Positions 10,258 to 20,043 of a DNA stretch of 64,000 nt are shown in pieces. The notes under the pieces are model-generated. The model had not been told where the DNA came from. It made no database searches and worked only from the letters and a program-made list of their open reading frames with translations. Within the stretch, counting starts at the first letter, position 1. Every line of letters begins with the position of its first letter. This DNA comes from Cyphellophora europaea CBS 101466 (Eukaryota; Ascomycota; Eurotiomycetes; Chaetothyriales; Cyphellophoraceae), in NCBI RefSeq assembly GCF_000365145.1, contig NW_008481810.1:1860001-1924000 (forward strand), given 5' to 3'. A program made the translations under genes and the position numbers.

Positions 10258-11809
10258 GGTGGCGATCATGAAGATGATCGATTTCGGTGCTATACGAAAA
10301 CGACTTTGCAACTGCAACGATGATGTTTTTATTCTGCAGACTCTTGATCCGTGTTCAACGGCCAAGTTTGCCGACATGTGAAGTATTCCAGGTGAAGCTC
10401 GCGGGGGTGCGCTGCCTGCAACTGCCCCCACGCGCGGGGGCGCGGTCACTATCGATAAGTGAAGTCAATAGCCGAAACATTACCCCGCCTTCCGGCCTTC
10501 ACGCCTCAAAAAACCTCAACAGGAAGGCTTCTGGAATCAGATCATGCTCAACGTGTAATGAGCTTCCATGCCCCGCAACGGTGAGGTTGCTCAGGGCGCG
10601 GAACATCTCCTGCCTGGTCGATTGCTGCTCTCAGTCAGCGAGTCCCGACGCTGTGGCTTGCTGCACCTTGAGCCAGGCTGGCTGGGAGCATGAAAGCTGT
10701 TACAACCCCGGCAATAGCAATGGCCCATGCATGGTGGCGCCCAGGCCCTGCACCTCGAATGGCCCTGCTACAGGTGAGATCATCCCGGAGACCAGCTTGG
10801 ATAGCACTCGGAAAAATCTGATATCACATTCCTCATGGTCCTGAATTGCTGCAACATCGGCTCACTCGGGGTCCACCGTCGAAAGCTTCTTCGAGTCCTA
10901 TTTTTCCTGTCGCTGAAAGAGGAAATTCCCACCGGGCTCACTCTGCACTCGTCTCAAAACCATCGCGGACGTTCTCTAGGAAACTATCGCAAGAGTGCAC
11001 ACGAATCGGGCTGGCCGTGGGACAAAACATAGCACACACAGTGATGTTTCCGATGCCCCAGGTCTGTGCGTGCGGGTCAGCGAAGTACCTCGCAGCTCAT
11101 CCCAGTACCAACCTAACAGCCTCAGGTCGCACAGCGTCAACCGGCGTTCCATCCCCGCTTGCGGATGTTCACATCATCGAGCACATTGCAGCCTCGCGTA
11201 CTGGAAACGTCTTGTTGATGCGACACACCGACTTTGTCCTTGTCCCGAGTTCACCATCGTGAATTCGCCTTCATCCATTACCATCTAAATTGACTCTCGA
11301 TGCCAACGCTAGTACGACTGTTTCTGGAACCTTAGTTCCCGGCACTCTCCACTCCAGGCTTCTCACTTGCCTCATGGTCTCAAACAGGTAGGATGCTAGT
11401 CGAGCTTAACCGGCCCGACTTCGAGATATGCACTGGCTTTTCCACCACGCATCCTCGCCCGTGCCAGGCGTCCGTATGCAGTAAGTTGAGACCATGCCTC
11501 TGGATGACGCTGCTACAAATGCCTGGGCCTGAGTGACGGCTGTGGATTGACTGGTCCGTCACCTTTGCTTCACTGCACCATGACACGCAGATCAGGTAGG
11601 TGAAAGCCGGCTTCTTGGTGGAGCCATATTCCTATTCACACGTTCTGCCTGCGGCTCTCAAGTATTTCAGTCGGTGGCGCATCTTGAGATTTCTCCTTCT
11701 TCCGCACCTTTACACACCTGCGCACAACTGCATACTTTCGACTTTTGCTTTGGCTCGTTGCATTTGCTACCAGAACAACAACAGCAGATTAACGACATCG
11801 ATCGCCAAT
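10258..11809. other. Long intergenic region before the inositol oxygenase gene
   Basis: About 1.5 kb shared by two divergent promoters. Open frames up to 185 codons occur on the plus strand (10287..10844), but their composition looks random and they begin without a good start. No transposon or RNA gene is recognised. Confidence 0.4.
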
Positions 11810-12787
11810 ATGGTCGGCATTCTTGTTCAAGAGCCAGTCACTGACTTCCCCGAGAAGCGCGACGGCTTGGCTCTAGAGGCTATGGTCGACGAGATCGAGG
11901 AGATCAACATCAAGAAGGATCAAGCCCTCAAGCAGCAGAAGGCTGCCGCTCAAGCGCAATTCGAAGCCGACATGAACGCCGCCTCCGAGTTCGATGCCAC
12001 CAAGGACAAGACTCAGTTCCGTCAGTACGAAGATGCTTCTGACACTGTCAAGAACTTCTATCTCGAACAGCACACCAAGCAGACTGTGGCCTACAACCTC
12101 AAGGCTCGCAATGACTTCCATGCCAAGACTCGTGCCGAGATGACCATCTGGGAAGCCATGGAGCGTCTCAACACTCTCATCGATGAGTCCGATCCGGATA
12201 CCTCGCTCTCTCAGATTGAACACCTCTTGCAGTCCGCCGAGGCTATTCGACGTGACAACAAGCCCCGCTGGATGCAACTCACCGGCTTGATCCACGACCT
12301 TGGCAAGCTCCTGTTCTTCTTCGGTGCCGAGGGTCAGTGGGACGTTGTCGGCGACACCTTCCCTGTCGGCTGCGCCTTTGACGACAAGATCATCTACGGC
12401 CAGAAGAGCTTCGCCGCCAACCCCGATTCGACCAACGAGATCTACTCCACCAAGCACGGCATCTACACTCCTGGCTGCGGTCTTGACAACGTCATGCTCA
12501 GCTGGGGTCACGATGAGTACCTTTATCATGTGGTCAAGGACCAGAGCACCTTGCCAGACGAGGCCCTTGCCATGATCCGCTATCACTCCTTCTACCCCTG
12601 GCACCAGATGGGTGCGTACGATTGGATGATGGATGACAAGGACCGCGAGATGTTCAAGGCTGTCAAGGCTTTCAACCCCTACGACCTCTACAGCAAGAAC
12701 GATGAGAAACCCAAGCTGGAGGATCTGAAGGAGTACTACCTCGAGCTCATTGATGAGTACTTTCCCAACAAGGTCATCAAGTGGTAG
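11810..12787 (+). CDS. Myo-inositol oxygenase
   Basis: Myo-inositol oxygenase (MIOX): a di-iron enzyme that cleaves myo-inositol with O2 to D-glucuronate, the first step of inositol catabolism, in the cytosol. 325 aa, single exon. The ATG at 11810 has a good context (CCAATATGG); the frame is open upstream but that part is not MIOX-like. All six iron ligands can be placed: H138 (IEHLLQSAEAIR), H162 and D163 (LIHDLGK), H234 (SWGHDEY), H259 (IRYHSFYPWH) and D292 (FNPYDLY), with nearly the spacing of the mouse enzyme. The N-terminal 60 residues are a charged Lys/Glu/Gln helix, longer than in animals. Codon use is strongly C-biased throughout, suggesting high expression. Confidence 0.96.
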   Translation: MVGILVQEPVTDFPEKRDGLALEAMVDEIEEINIKKDQALKQQKAAAQAQFEADMNAASEFDATKDKTQFRQYEDASDTVKNFYLEQHTKQTVAYNLKARNDFHAKTRAEMTIWEAMERLNTLIDESDPDTSLSQIEHLLQSAEAIRRDNKPRWMQLTGLIHDLGKLLFFFGAEGQWDVVGDTFPVGCAFDDKIIYGQKSFAANPDSTNEIYSTKHGIYTPGCGLDNVMLSWGHDEYLYHVVKDQSTLPDEALAMIRYHSFYPWHQMGAYDWMMDDKDREMFKAVKAFNPYDLYSKNDEKPKLEDLKEYYLELIDEYFPNKVIKW

Positions 12788-13520
12788 ACAAGGTCGTCAA
12801 CTAGATGTGGTCGCACTCCAGTGGGCCTGCAAGCTCCTGGTGACCAGACCGTCGACCTCCATGATTACTGCCTCCTACGATCCGTGTCACTCCGATACCT
12901 ATCTCTCATCACCGACTTTACCTTCATCTGCATAATCCACAAAGGATACAAAGGCGTTCTGGTGCCGGTTTTTCAACACAAATATTCATCCTATTCCCTA
13001 CGACTACCACGACACAGGTTGCGAAGTGCTCGGGCCTGCTACGATGAACGCGGTAGTTTCCTTCTTCAGGGCTCAGCGAAAGCAAGCGATAGAGATGAGA
13101 CGCACACAAAGGTTGCTGTCCATCATCCATAGAACTTAGCATAGCATGACACAGCATCAGCACCGCACAGTGAAAGACACTGTCAAGGTGCCAAAATGAC
13201 AAAATCAAAAAGACTTCAAGAGACCATGTTCCTGCTCTGACTCAATAACCGGGATATATCTACGTCGAGTCCCGCAGACATTGCCCTTGGGGTGAGAAGC
13301 GCCGACGAGGTTCGAATGATGGGAGCACGCTAGGGCGGAAAGAGCCGAAGGTAAAGCTTGTGCCGGCCAGCAAATCGGAGTCGCCGTCATTTCGCCGCAG
13401 TTCCTGGATATTTGTCGAACGCGCATGTGCATATCTGGCCTTATTGACTATTGAACGCGACGGTGCAACCAGTCTTCGCTTACTCTTTGTCAAGCAGTGC
13501 CCATACACACAACATCCACT
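12788..13520. other. Intergenic, nothing recognised
   Basis: 3' region of the inositol oxygenase gene followed by the SEC22 promoter. No supported coding frame or RNA gene. Confidence 0.4.
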
Positions 13521-14217
13521 ATGGTGAAATCTACACAAATCGCGCGGCTGGACGGTCAGTGGCGCGCCGAACTTGGGGCAAGAACGCAGCTGACAGTGGG
13601 CAGGTCTAATGCTGGCCGCCAGCGTCGACGATGAACAAGTCGAAACAGAGCTCGCCGAGGTCAAGGGCCAGGCGAAGATGGTCTTCCGCCGCTTAAACCG
13701 CAATTCGGAACAACAGGCTTCGATCGAGTCTGGACGCTACACGCTGCACTACATTATTCAAGATTCCGTGTGCTTCTTGTGTATATCCGACCAGTCCTAC
13801 CCCCGCAAACTTGCCTTTACCTACCTGTCAGACATTGCGCAAGAGTTTACCACGACCTACCCCTCAGGCCAGTATCTGAGCAGCACCCTACGCCCTTACG
13901 CGTTTGTCGAGTTCGACACGTACATCCAGCGCACCAAGAAAGTCTACCAGGACAGCAGAGCGAGCGCCAACCTCGACAAGCTCAATGATGAGCTGAAAGA
14001 TGTGACAAAAGTCATGACCAAGAATATCGAGGACCTGCTCTACCGTGGTGATAGCTTGGAGCGCATGGGGGAAATGAGCGGCCGGCTACGCGAAGACAGC
14101 AAGAAATATCGCAAAGCAGCTGTGAGAATCAACTGGGAGCTGATGTTGAAGCAATACGGGCCTTTCGCCGGCCTCGGGCTATTCATACTCATCTTCATCA
14201 TTTGGCGTTTCTTCTAA
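13521..14217 (+). CDS. SEC22: R-SNARE Sec22
   Basis: ER-Golgi v-SNARE Sec22, 215 aa, the family's usual length. The first exon (13521..13554) encodes MVKSTQIARLD. A 49-nt intron (13555..13603, GTCAGT...GCTGAC...CAG) follows, and exon 2 continues GLMLAASVDDEQ, giving the canonical Sec22 N-terminus. Residues 1-120 form the longin domain. The SNARE helix follows, with the zero-layer Arg near residue 159 (EDLLYRGDSLERM). A C-terminal anchor (GLFILIFIIWRFF) ends the protein. Sec22 acts in COPI/COPII vesicle fusion with ER and Golgi Q-SNAREs. The gene ends 4 bp from the convergent ELP5 stop. Confidence 0.95.
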
Positions 14218-14221
14218 AGCC

Positions 14222-15277
14222 TCAAATCTCATCTTCTTCATCGTCAAAGTCATCCTCGACGCCCATATCGTACAAGATTCTCCCACCCTCGCCTGGTCCT
14301 CCGCCACCTTTCTGCGCGTCAAAGTACGGCAACACGACACCTTCTCGTTCCTGTCTTTGTCGTTTGGTGAGACCAAGCTCGAAAGTCATATCTGCAAGGT
14401 CTTGATCATCGACGGGTATGTCAACCTGGGTTTTGCGGAAGAGAGGATGGTCGTCCAGTAGCATTGCAACCTCCTTGAAGCTTTGTGGAGTGGGTGTCTC
14501 TGTCTGTGCGGAGGACGGCTCCGGGAGGAAATACCACTCATGCACGCCCCGTCCGCTCTTGCGTCTGTGCTCCAACTCAAGCACAACTCCACGCTCACCT
14601 GGCCTAAGCTTTTGCAACCCTGGCTTCAGGCCTATGAGCACACCTTCGATGCCTTCTTCAAGACCGAACGAAGGTGCCGCAAGACTCCGGTCTCTGGCGC
14701 TCTTCTCTGCCAAGAGATTTGGGAGGGAATGAACATGAATAATGGTGGTCGCGAGATATGCCATCAGTTCAGCAGGTTTGGGAGTGTAAGGAGTTGTTGA
14801 AGTCAGAGGCACATCTGCGTGGTAGACCGCCACAAGCGAAATGGCACTTGGTGTCGCTTGCGCCTTTTGCGGTGGTTGAAGTAGCGCAGACAGAAAGCTC
14901 GTCAGATTGAAATCTGCGGCAGGATCGACCGACCAGGATGCCAACGCGGAGAGCGAGTCAATGAGGAGAAGGCAACGTCTACCGCCGCCAACCGACGATG
15001 CGGCCGTTGCCACAGCCTGGCTGATCTGAAAGGGGGTCTTGTCCCAGCAGCTCACGACAGCATCTACATGCTCGGGCTTCACCAATGTCTCGAAAGCCAG
15101 GAAAATGCAGTGGGTTTTCCCAAGCCTTGCTCGCCGTATGTATTCTCGCAAAAGTGGTTTGGCTGGCTGTTCGAGAGTATCGAGGACAAGTGTGAATGGG
15201 GAAGCATGGTCTCTTTGGTTCAGCAATTTGCTGATCAGTAAGAGGTTATGCGTCCTGCGGTGGGATAAGCCAGCCAT
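14222..15277 (-). CDS. ELP5: Elongator complex subunit Elp5
   Basis: Elongator subunit Elp5/Iki1, 351 aa, single exon. Elp4-Elp5-Elp6 form a RecA-like ring that binds tRNA and supports wobble-uridine modification. The N-terminus (LLLISKLLNQRDHASPFTLV) and RecA-like core (CLLLIDSLSALASW) fit the family. The C-terminal signature TFELGLTKRQRQEREGVVLP followed by YFDAQ, then a Gly-rich stretch and acidic tail, is characteristic of Elp5. No Walker A motif is seen, as expected for this subunit. The ATG at 15277 has CCATGG context. The gene is convergent with SEC22, and its promoter region is shared with the divergent SNRNP27-like gene 370 bp away. Confidence 0.85.
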   Translation of the reverse strand: MAGLSHRRTHNLLLISKLLNQRDHASPFTLVLDTLEQPAKPLLREYIRRARLGKTHCIFLAFETLVKPEHVDAVVSCWDKTPFQISQAVATAASSVGGGRRCLLLIDSLSALASWSVDPAADFNLTSFLSALLQPPQKAQATPSAISLVAVYHADVPLTSTTPYTPKPAELMAYLATTIIHVHSLPNLLAEKSARDRSLAAPSFGLEEGIEGVLIGLKPGLQKLRPGERGVVLELEHRRKSGRGVHEWYFLPEPSSAQTETPTPQSFKEVAMLLDDHPLFRKTQVDIPVDDQDLADMTFELGLTKRQRQEREGVVLPYFDAQKGGGGPGEGGRILYDMGVEDDFDDEEDEI

Positions 15278-15647
15278 GGCGGAAGTTGATGAGTGGCTGA
15301 GGTTTGGTTTTTTGACGATCAGGACATCTTCAGGAATGTCTCGCCAAATCAGGTCTTCAGCCCGTATTCTACGCCATACCTTGCCTCATCTTGCAGTTCC
15401 TGCTGTAATGCGTTGGCAATCTTGTCAGCGGTCAAGCAAATAATGGGGTAGTCGTACAAACAAGTCGGTCGAAAAGTTGTTTGGCGTCCAATCCGATGCC
15501 TTGGCCTTTTGCCTGATGATCTGCAAATCACGTGAAAATTCCAGCAATGCAACTTTTGTTACCCCAACCTCACAACTTTCTGCCCTCGTCTAGCCCAGCT
15601 AGTGGCACTTGATCACACGTCCCACTTCGCTCGAAAAGCTGCCCTCC

Positions 15648-16385
15648 ATGGCCGAGCCTCCCGCGAAACGCGCCAGGCGTACCGACAGCGCCGCCATGTG
15701 GGAGAAAGAACACACTGCGTCACCGCGGTCACCACGCCCACACGACTCGCGCAGAGACGAAAAAGACCGGCCGCGGCACGATGACGACAACAGGAGCGGC
15801 AAGCCGCGGCGCCATGATGAACGGCGGAGATCGAGGTCACCGAGAGGCGGACGAGACAGAGATCGTGAACGCAGCAGGTCTCGTGAGAGAGGGCCGCCTC
15901 GAGACCGCGACCGGCATCGAGACCGAGATAGATATCGCGAGCGGGATGTCAATGGCGGAGACAGAAGAGATAGAGACCGTGATCGAGATCATGGTCGGGA
16001 CAGGGACCACAAATCATCAAGGCACGAGCGGACAAGATCACGCTCACCAGTTCGCAATGGGGCAGGCCGTGCGGGTCGTGTATCGCCTCCGCGGCCCACG
16101 AGGTCGGACCAGGATCGACCGCGTGCGCGTGAACGAGAACGCGACGTGAAGGCTGAGCCTGAGGAGAAAGCCAAGGTCAACGGCACGTCAGAGATGGACA
16201 TTGATGAGGACGATGAAGAGGCGATGATGCGGAAGGTCATGGGCTTTTCGACCTTCAAGACCACGCAGAACACAAAGGTGCCAGGGAATCAGATCTATGG
16301 GGTGCGCAAGGAGAAGAAGACCGTCTATCGTCAGTACATGAACAGAGATGGAGGGTTCAATAGACCGCTCAGTCCTGGAAGGTGA
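15648..16385 (+). CDS. SNRNP27: U4/U6.U5 tri-snRNP 27K-like protein
   Basis: Homologue of the 27-kDa U4/U6.U5 tri-snRNP protein, a nuclear splicing factor. The conserved C-terminal domain (last 55 residues) reads MMRKVMGFSTFKTTQNTKVP, then GNQIYGVRKEKKTVYRQYMN and RDGGFNRPLSPGR, matching the domain of human SNRNP27. The N-terminal 170 residues are RS/RD/RE-rich and disordered (RSRSPRGGRDRDRERSRSRE), as in the family. MAEPPAKRARR at 15648 with context TCCATGG is chosen over an in-frame ATG 13 codons upstream at 15609. About 245 aa, single exon. Repeated Arg codons make neighbouring frames open too; those are shadows. Confidence 0.88.
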   Translation: MAEPPAKRARRTDSAAMWEKEHTASPRSPRPHDSRRDEKDRPRHDDDNRSGKPRRHDERRRSRSPRGGRDRDRERSRSRERGPPRDRDRHRDRDRYRERDVNGGDRRDRDRDRDHGRDRDHKSSRHERTRSRSPVRNGAGRAGRVSPPRPTRSDQDRPRARERERDVKAEPEEKAKVNGTSEMDIDEDDEEAMMRKVMGFSTFKTTQNTKVPGNQIYGVRKEKKTVYRQYMNRDGGFNRPLSPGR

Positions 16386-17147
16386 GGGGTGTGCGTTCAA
16401 GGGGTTTCGCCATACATTTGACCTGCGCACCCGAAAAGAGACAGCACGCCACGACATCTTTCATGGGGCTTGACCGCGGCTATCGCCTCCATCCCCAAGA
16501 GAGTTCTTGACGTTCCAAGCCGGCTTGCCATTATCTCGAGAGCAAGTCAATCTAGCGAAGTATTAGCATCCATCCTCACAACGCGTCGAAAACGAACATG
16601 CCTTTCAATAAAGAAGGTTACTAATTTCACCATCTTGTGAATCTTCCTACCATCCCCGGGGAAGACAACGAGGACAACGAGTTGCTGGATCCTTTCGCAA
16701 ACAACCTCCCGTATCCAGTTCACAAGCACAACACCTGTGTTACGAACCACAGCAGCTCCTCCAGAGGCCAATCTTGAGCAACAATCAATCACTTTGAAGT
16801 GTGATATGAGCAATCAGCAAAGTCCGAAGTCGTTAGGGCTCAGCTGGGCAGCAATCAACGAACTCAAGGAGACCTGTTTCTTTTACAAACGCACAGAGAG
16901 CTATACGGGCGATGCTGTAGAGATCATCCGCCTCAGCTCCTCCTCCGATCTCACGCGCCAGCTTTGAGACCCAGATACGCGGTCCAGATCCTTATTCTCA
17001 TGGACTCGATTCGTCCGCAGCTGGCCAACGCCAACACCTAGACATCCAGCCCATCACCAGCAACATCTCGCGACCTGACGGCGCAAACGCCTCTTGTCTT
17101 CACGCTGCAGCCCATAAGCAATATAAAACCCATTCCACGAGCTCAAC
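16386..17147. other. Intergenic; TATA-like element near the right end
   Basis: Contains ATATAAAA at 17121..17128, placed to serve the next frame if translation starts at the internal ATG at 17226. Nothing else is recognised. Confidence 0.4.
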
Positions 17148-17699
17148 ATGACCCTCCTTTCCATGCATCGCCAACCCAGCAGCCCAACAACCACGACTTC
17201 AACTCCACTTAGAAATATTTACACGATGCCAACCTTCCAGGAGGATAGACCAAAACGCCACCCCCGCCATGAGCCAAAGCTCGACACCATTACCGAGGGT
17301 CGAGCGCACCAATCGCGTACAAGTCACCGACCTCGCGAAAGCTATAGGATGGAGGAGCCCCGTCGCTACGACAAGGCTAAGACGCCAACACCTCGATCGT
17401 CAGCGAGCGGTTCGTCGTCGAGAGGCTCTGCTAGCGGGTTGTCAAGAAACGCAGCAGGAGCAGGAGGAGGAGGCGGCTCAGGCAGTGCTTCGGCAAGTGG
17501 TTTGTCACGAAGCGCACCAAGAGCCTCAGCCAGTGGCTCCTCCGGTGGCTCGTCAGATCGGCCGGCGACTCGCACTACGAGTCTTTCTTCGAGTCAGTCG
17601 TCAACTCGGTCTGCGCCTCGGCAGCAGTATCACTCGGGGCCCCGACAGAAGGGCTTGTGTGGGAGGGGGAGCTGGTGTCGTGATTTCTGGGGTTGTTGA
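17148..17699 (+). CDS. Low-complexity Ser/Gly/Ala-rich hypothetical protein
   Basis: Open frame of 183 codons. A TATA-like element 20 nt before the first ATG suggests that the ATG at 17226 (MPTFQEDRPKRHPRHEPKLD) is the real start, giving 157 aa. The N-terminus is basic. The centre is repetitive: Ser-rich SGLSR units (SASGLSRNAAG, SASGLSRSAPR) alternate with Gly runs. No domain is visible. It may be an intrinsically disordered protein, or a frame kept open by biased composition; an overlapping frame is open for similar reasons. Confidence 0.35.
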   Translation: MTLLSMHRQPSSPTTTTSTPLRNIYTMPTFQEDRPKRHPRHEPKLDTITEGRAHQSRTSHRPRESYRMEEPRRYDKAKTPTPRSSASGSSSRGSASGLSRNAAGAGGGGGSGSASASGLSRSAPRASASGSSGGSSDRPATRTTSLSSSQSSTRSAPRQQYHSGPRQKGLCGRGSWCRDFWGC

Positions 17700-17936
17700 T
17701 CGGCGGGCATGGGTAAAGAGGGTTGGGAACGGTGGTCTGGGTCTGATTAACATATGGCAAGGTTTCTAAGGCATTGGCCATTCCTGGCGGGTGGCAGCAT
17801 GCCGCATTCGGGCCCTGGCGGCGTAGCGAATATATCTCGCAGCAAGCATACCGATGGTTCAGATGGACGGACTACTTGAACGTCACAATCCGATATACCT
17901 AACTCCGGTGTTGGCTGGCTCATGTCGCCGCTACGT

Positions 17937-18421
17937 CTATACGGGACAACTTCCCAGGCTCGGCATTCCCCTCCCCCCTGCTCGTCTCTGTTCGCTTATG
18001 CTGTTTCCGAACCATTCACAGGCCTCGTACATTTCTTCCGGTAGGGCTAGGGGCTTCAGAAGCGCCTGGCGGACCTTCTTGATCTGGATGAGGCGTTTGT
18101 TGTCAAAGAGCGGCAAACCAGAGTCATTGCGGAACGACGGCATAATCCTAGGGCCGTGCATCTTGAGCATGACGGGGTAACGCTGCGTCTCACCTTTGAA
18201 GACCTGGGCGCGCTGATGGCCCATTCTTTCGATGATGCGGACTTGAAGCGCAACATTTTCGACTTTAGGATCTTTGGATGCCTGGGTGATGGGCAGAAGC
18301 TGCAGGTGGATTCGCTCATCATGTCAATTCCTGCTGCAGTGGTCTTCGCACGGCTTCGCCGATGAGAGAAACTTACTTTGAGTCCATGTGGTTCAAGGTT
18401 CTGCGTCGAATACAACAGCAT
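17937..18421 (-). CDS. Unknown spliced protein, at least 140 aa
   Basis: Exon 17937..18314 carries a clearly protein-like frame (VRIIERMGHQRAQVFKGETQ, RYPVMLKMHGPRIMPSFRND). A 62-nt intron (18315..18376; donor GTAAGT, TTGAC branch, acceptor GAG) connects in phase to 18377..18421, which starts with ATG (MLLYSTQNLEPHGLK). The frame stays open upstream of that ATG (TIATSRMLLYST). A further open stretch at 18463..18897 on the same strand (CEYLARDRLFGTWKP) may hold more 5' exons, but I could not join it in phase. No family is recognised. It could be a real gene with a longer N-terminus or a decaying copy. Confidence 0.4.
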
Positions 18422-19303
18422 TCTACTTGTCGCAATTGTCTTGGCACGAAGCAGCAGGCTGATCAGAATTGCAATGACTTGGGCTCTAAATCAACAACGC
18501 CAGACCAAAACTTGTGAATAGCGCTTACGAATACTAATTCACAGACGAAACAGTATCGGTTCGCATCATCTGATAAGTCGGGAGGCGCAGGTTCTCTACC
18601 ACTACCACAATGGATTGTAGGTTTCCATGTTCCAAAGAGTCGATCTCGAGCTAAATATTCACAGCCTTTGACGACCTTGAATCCCTCCTTCAGGCACACT
18701 GCGGCTGTTCCAACCCCCTGGCAATCTCTCGGAAGAAGGACCTGTAGGATCCGCCGAGTGTTATGCCACCACGCCTGGAAGAGGATCTGCTGAGATCCCG
18801 CAAGGCTGATACAACAGATGAGATCCTCGAGGAGCTCAAGGTTTGGGTTGGGAACAACGAATGGCCACAGCAAATTAAAGAGGTTACTAAAGGGCAATTC
18901 TGTTACCTAATAAAGCCCGTGTTCCTTACGAGCCTCTCTACCACCGCACTAGTCAACACAGCGATCAAACACTCCCAAGGAGACGGTCGAATAGATTCTC
19001 GTCCACTACCTACTACCGAACATCCGGAGATGATCTGTAAAACGTCTATATATGCACTTAGTGTCTTATCTGGGCAGCCTAGCAAGCAACATACAGCCCA
19101 CCAGCGCCTTCAAGCCACGCATGCGCGTCAATCTTCAGCCTTGTCCGAGGTCTCTAACACTTCTACTACCGGCCTACATACTGCAATCAGCACAAAAACG
19201 ATACCCTCGACCGACCTGCCCCAATACCGATGCCCTCATAAATTTGGGATCAGGATGAGCTGCGAGTGGTCGCGAGCATGGCGATCAAGGCGGAGAACAA
19301 AAC
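18422..19303. other. Uncertain region, possible exons of flanking genes
   Basis: The minus strand has a 144-codon open stretch (18463..18897) without ATG. The plus strand has a 225-codon frame (18763..19440) whose last part (EENGEQIDIVDLLRTVNSGH) looks protein-like. Neither can be joined confidently to a complete gene. Confidence 0.3.
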
Positions 19304-19822
19304 ATGGCGACGGGTGCACGGAGGAGGAAAATGGCGAGCAAATTGACATTGTTGACCTTCTCCGTACTGTCAATTCTGGCCACCCATCAGCAGCCAAGCC
19401 TGGTGCTACGCATTGGACACTTTTTGGTATTTATCAATGATGCTCTTAAGGGTTCATTTACCTACTTTCGATACATCGTGGTGGTTGACATCACGGACAA
19501 CAGCTTGCCACTTTGGCTGATCTGGGACCCGAGCATTCTCGGTGTTAGTGATGATTGGGATCAGAAGGCCTACAAGAACCGGGCGTACGCAGGTGACTCC
19601 AAATATTTGGATGACGCAGAGATGAATACGCGTGTTCGAGTATCGATTGTAAACGAGGGTATGGCCGACGCCTTTCATAAACGAGTTCTGGCCAAGTTTG
19701 AGGGCACCGAATGTCGTCTAGTCATCAAGCTGGGTCTGCACTTCGATGAACTTATTCAAGTCGGTCCAGAAGACGTTCTAAGAGGGCTCGAGTCCACGCG
19801 ACGCCGTGGTGCCTATGAATAA
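19304..19822 (+). CDS. Hypothetical protein, 172 aa
   Basis: Unrecognised. The C-terminal 115 residues read like a folded protein (VVVDITDNSLPLWLIWDPSI, SIVNEGMADAFHKRVLAKFE, CRLVIKLGLHFDELIQVGPE). The first 60 residues (KMASKLTLLTFSVLSILATH) are hydrophobic with doubtful start, and the true 5' end may be a spliced exon from the overlapping frame that runs through 19440. No motif gives a function. Confidence 0.4.
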   Translation: MATGARRRKMASKLTLLTFSVLSILATHQQPSLVLRIGHFLVFINDALKGSFTYFRYIVVVDITDNSLPLWLIWDPSILGVSDDWDQKAYKNRAYAGDSKYLDDAEMNTRVRVSIVNEGMADAFHKRVLAKFEGTECRLVIKLGLHFDELIQVGPEDVLRGLESTRRRGAYE

Positions 19823-20043
19823 AGCGATCATCAAGTTTGCCAGCACTACTGATATGGCGCAGGCAGAATTGCTTGTCAGCTTCGATGTTTTAGCACTTAG
19901 ATCGTGATTTAGATACTCTCTACATACGTGATCCTTATCACGAATCCAAATCAGACTTCAGTATCCGAATCACGATCCGCCCATGGGACGCCCTATAGGA
20001 AAAACCCTCTAGGAAAGAGCACTACACCCCCAAGGTAAGACAG

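Noticed and set aside
10287..10844. 185-codon plus-strand frame upstream of the inositol oxygenase gene
   Set aside because: Cys-rich random-looking composition, no motif, no splice structure, and overlap with the aldo-keto reductase leader.
11873..12604. 243-codon minus-strand frame opposite the inositol oxygenase
   Set aside because: Mirror of a strongly codon-biased gene; no family features of its own.
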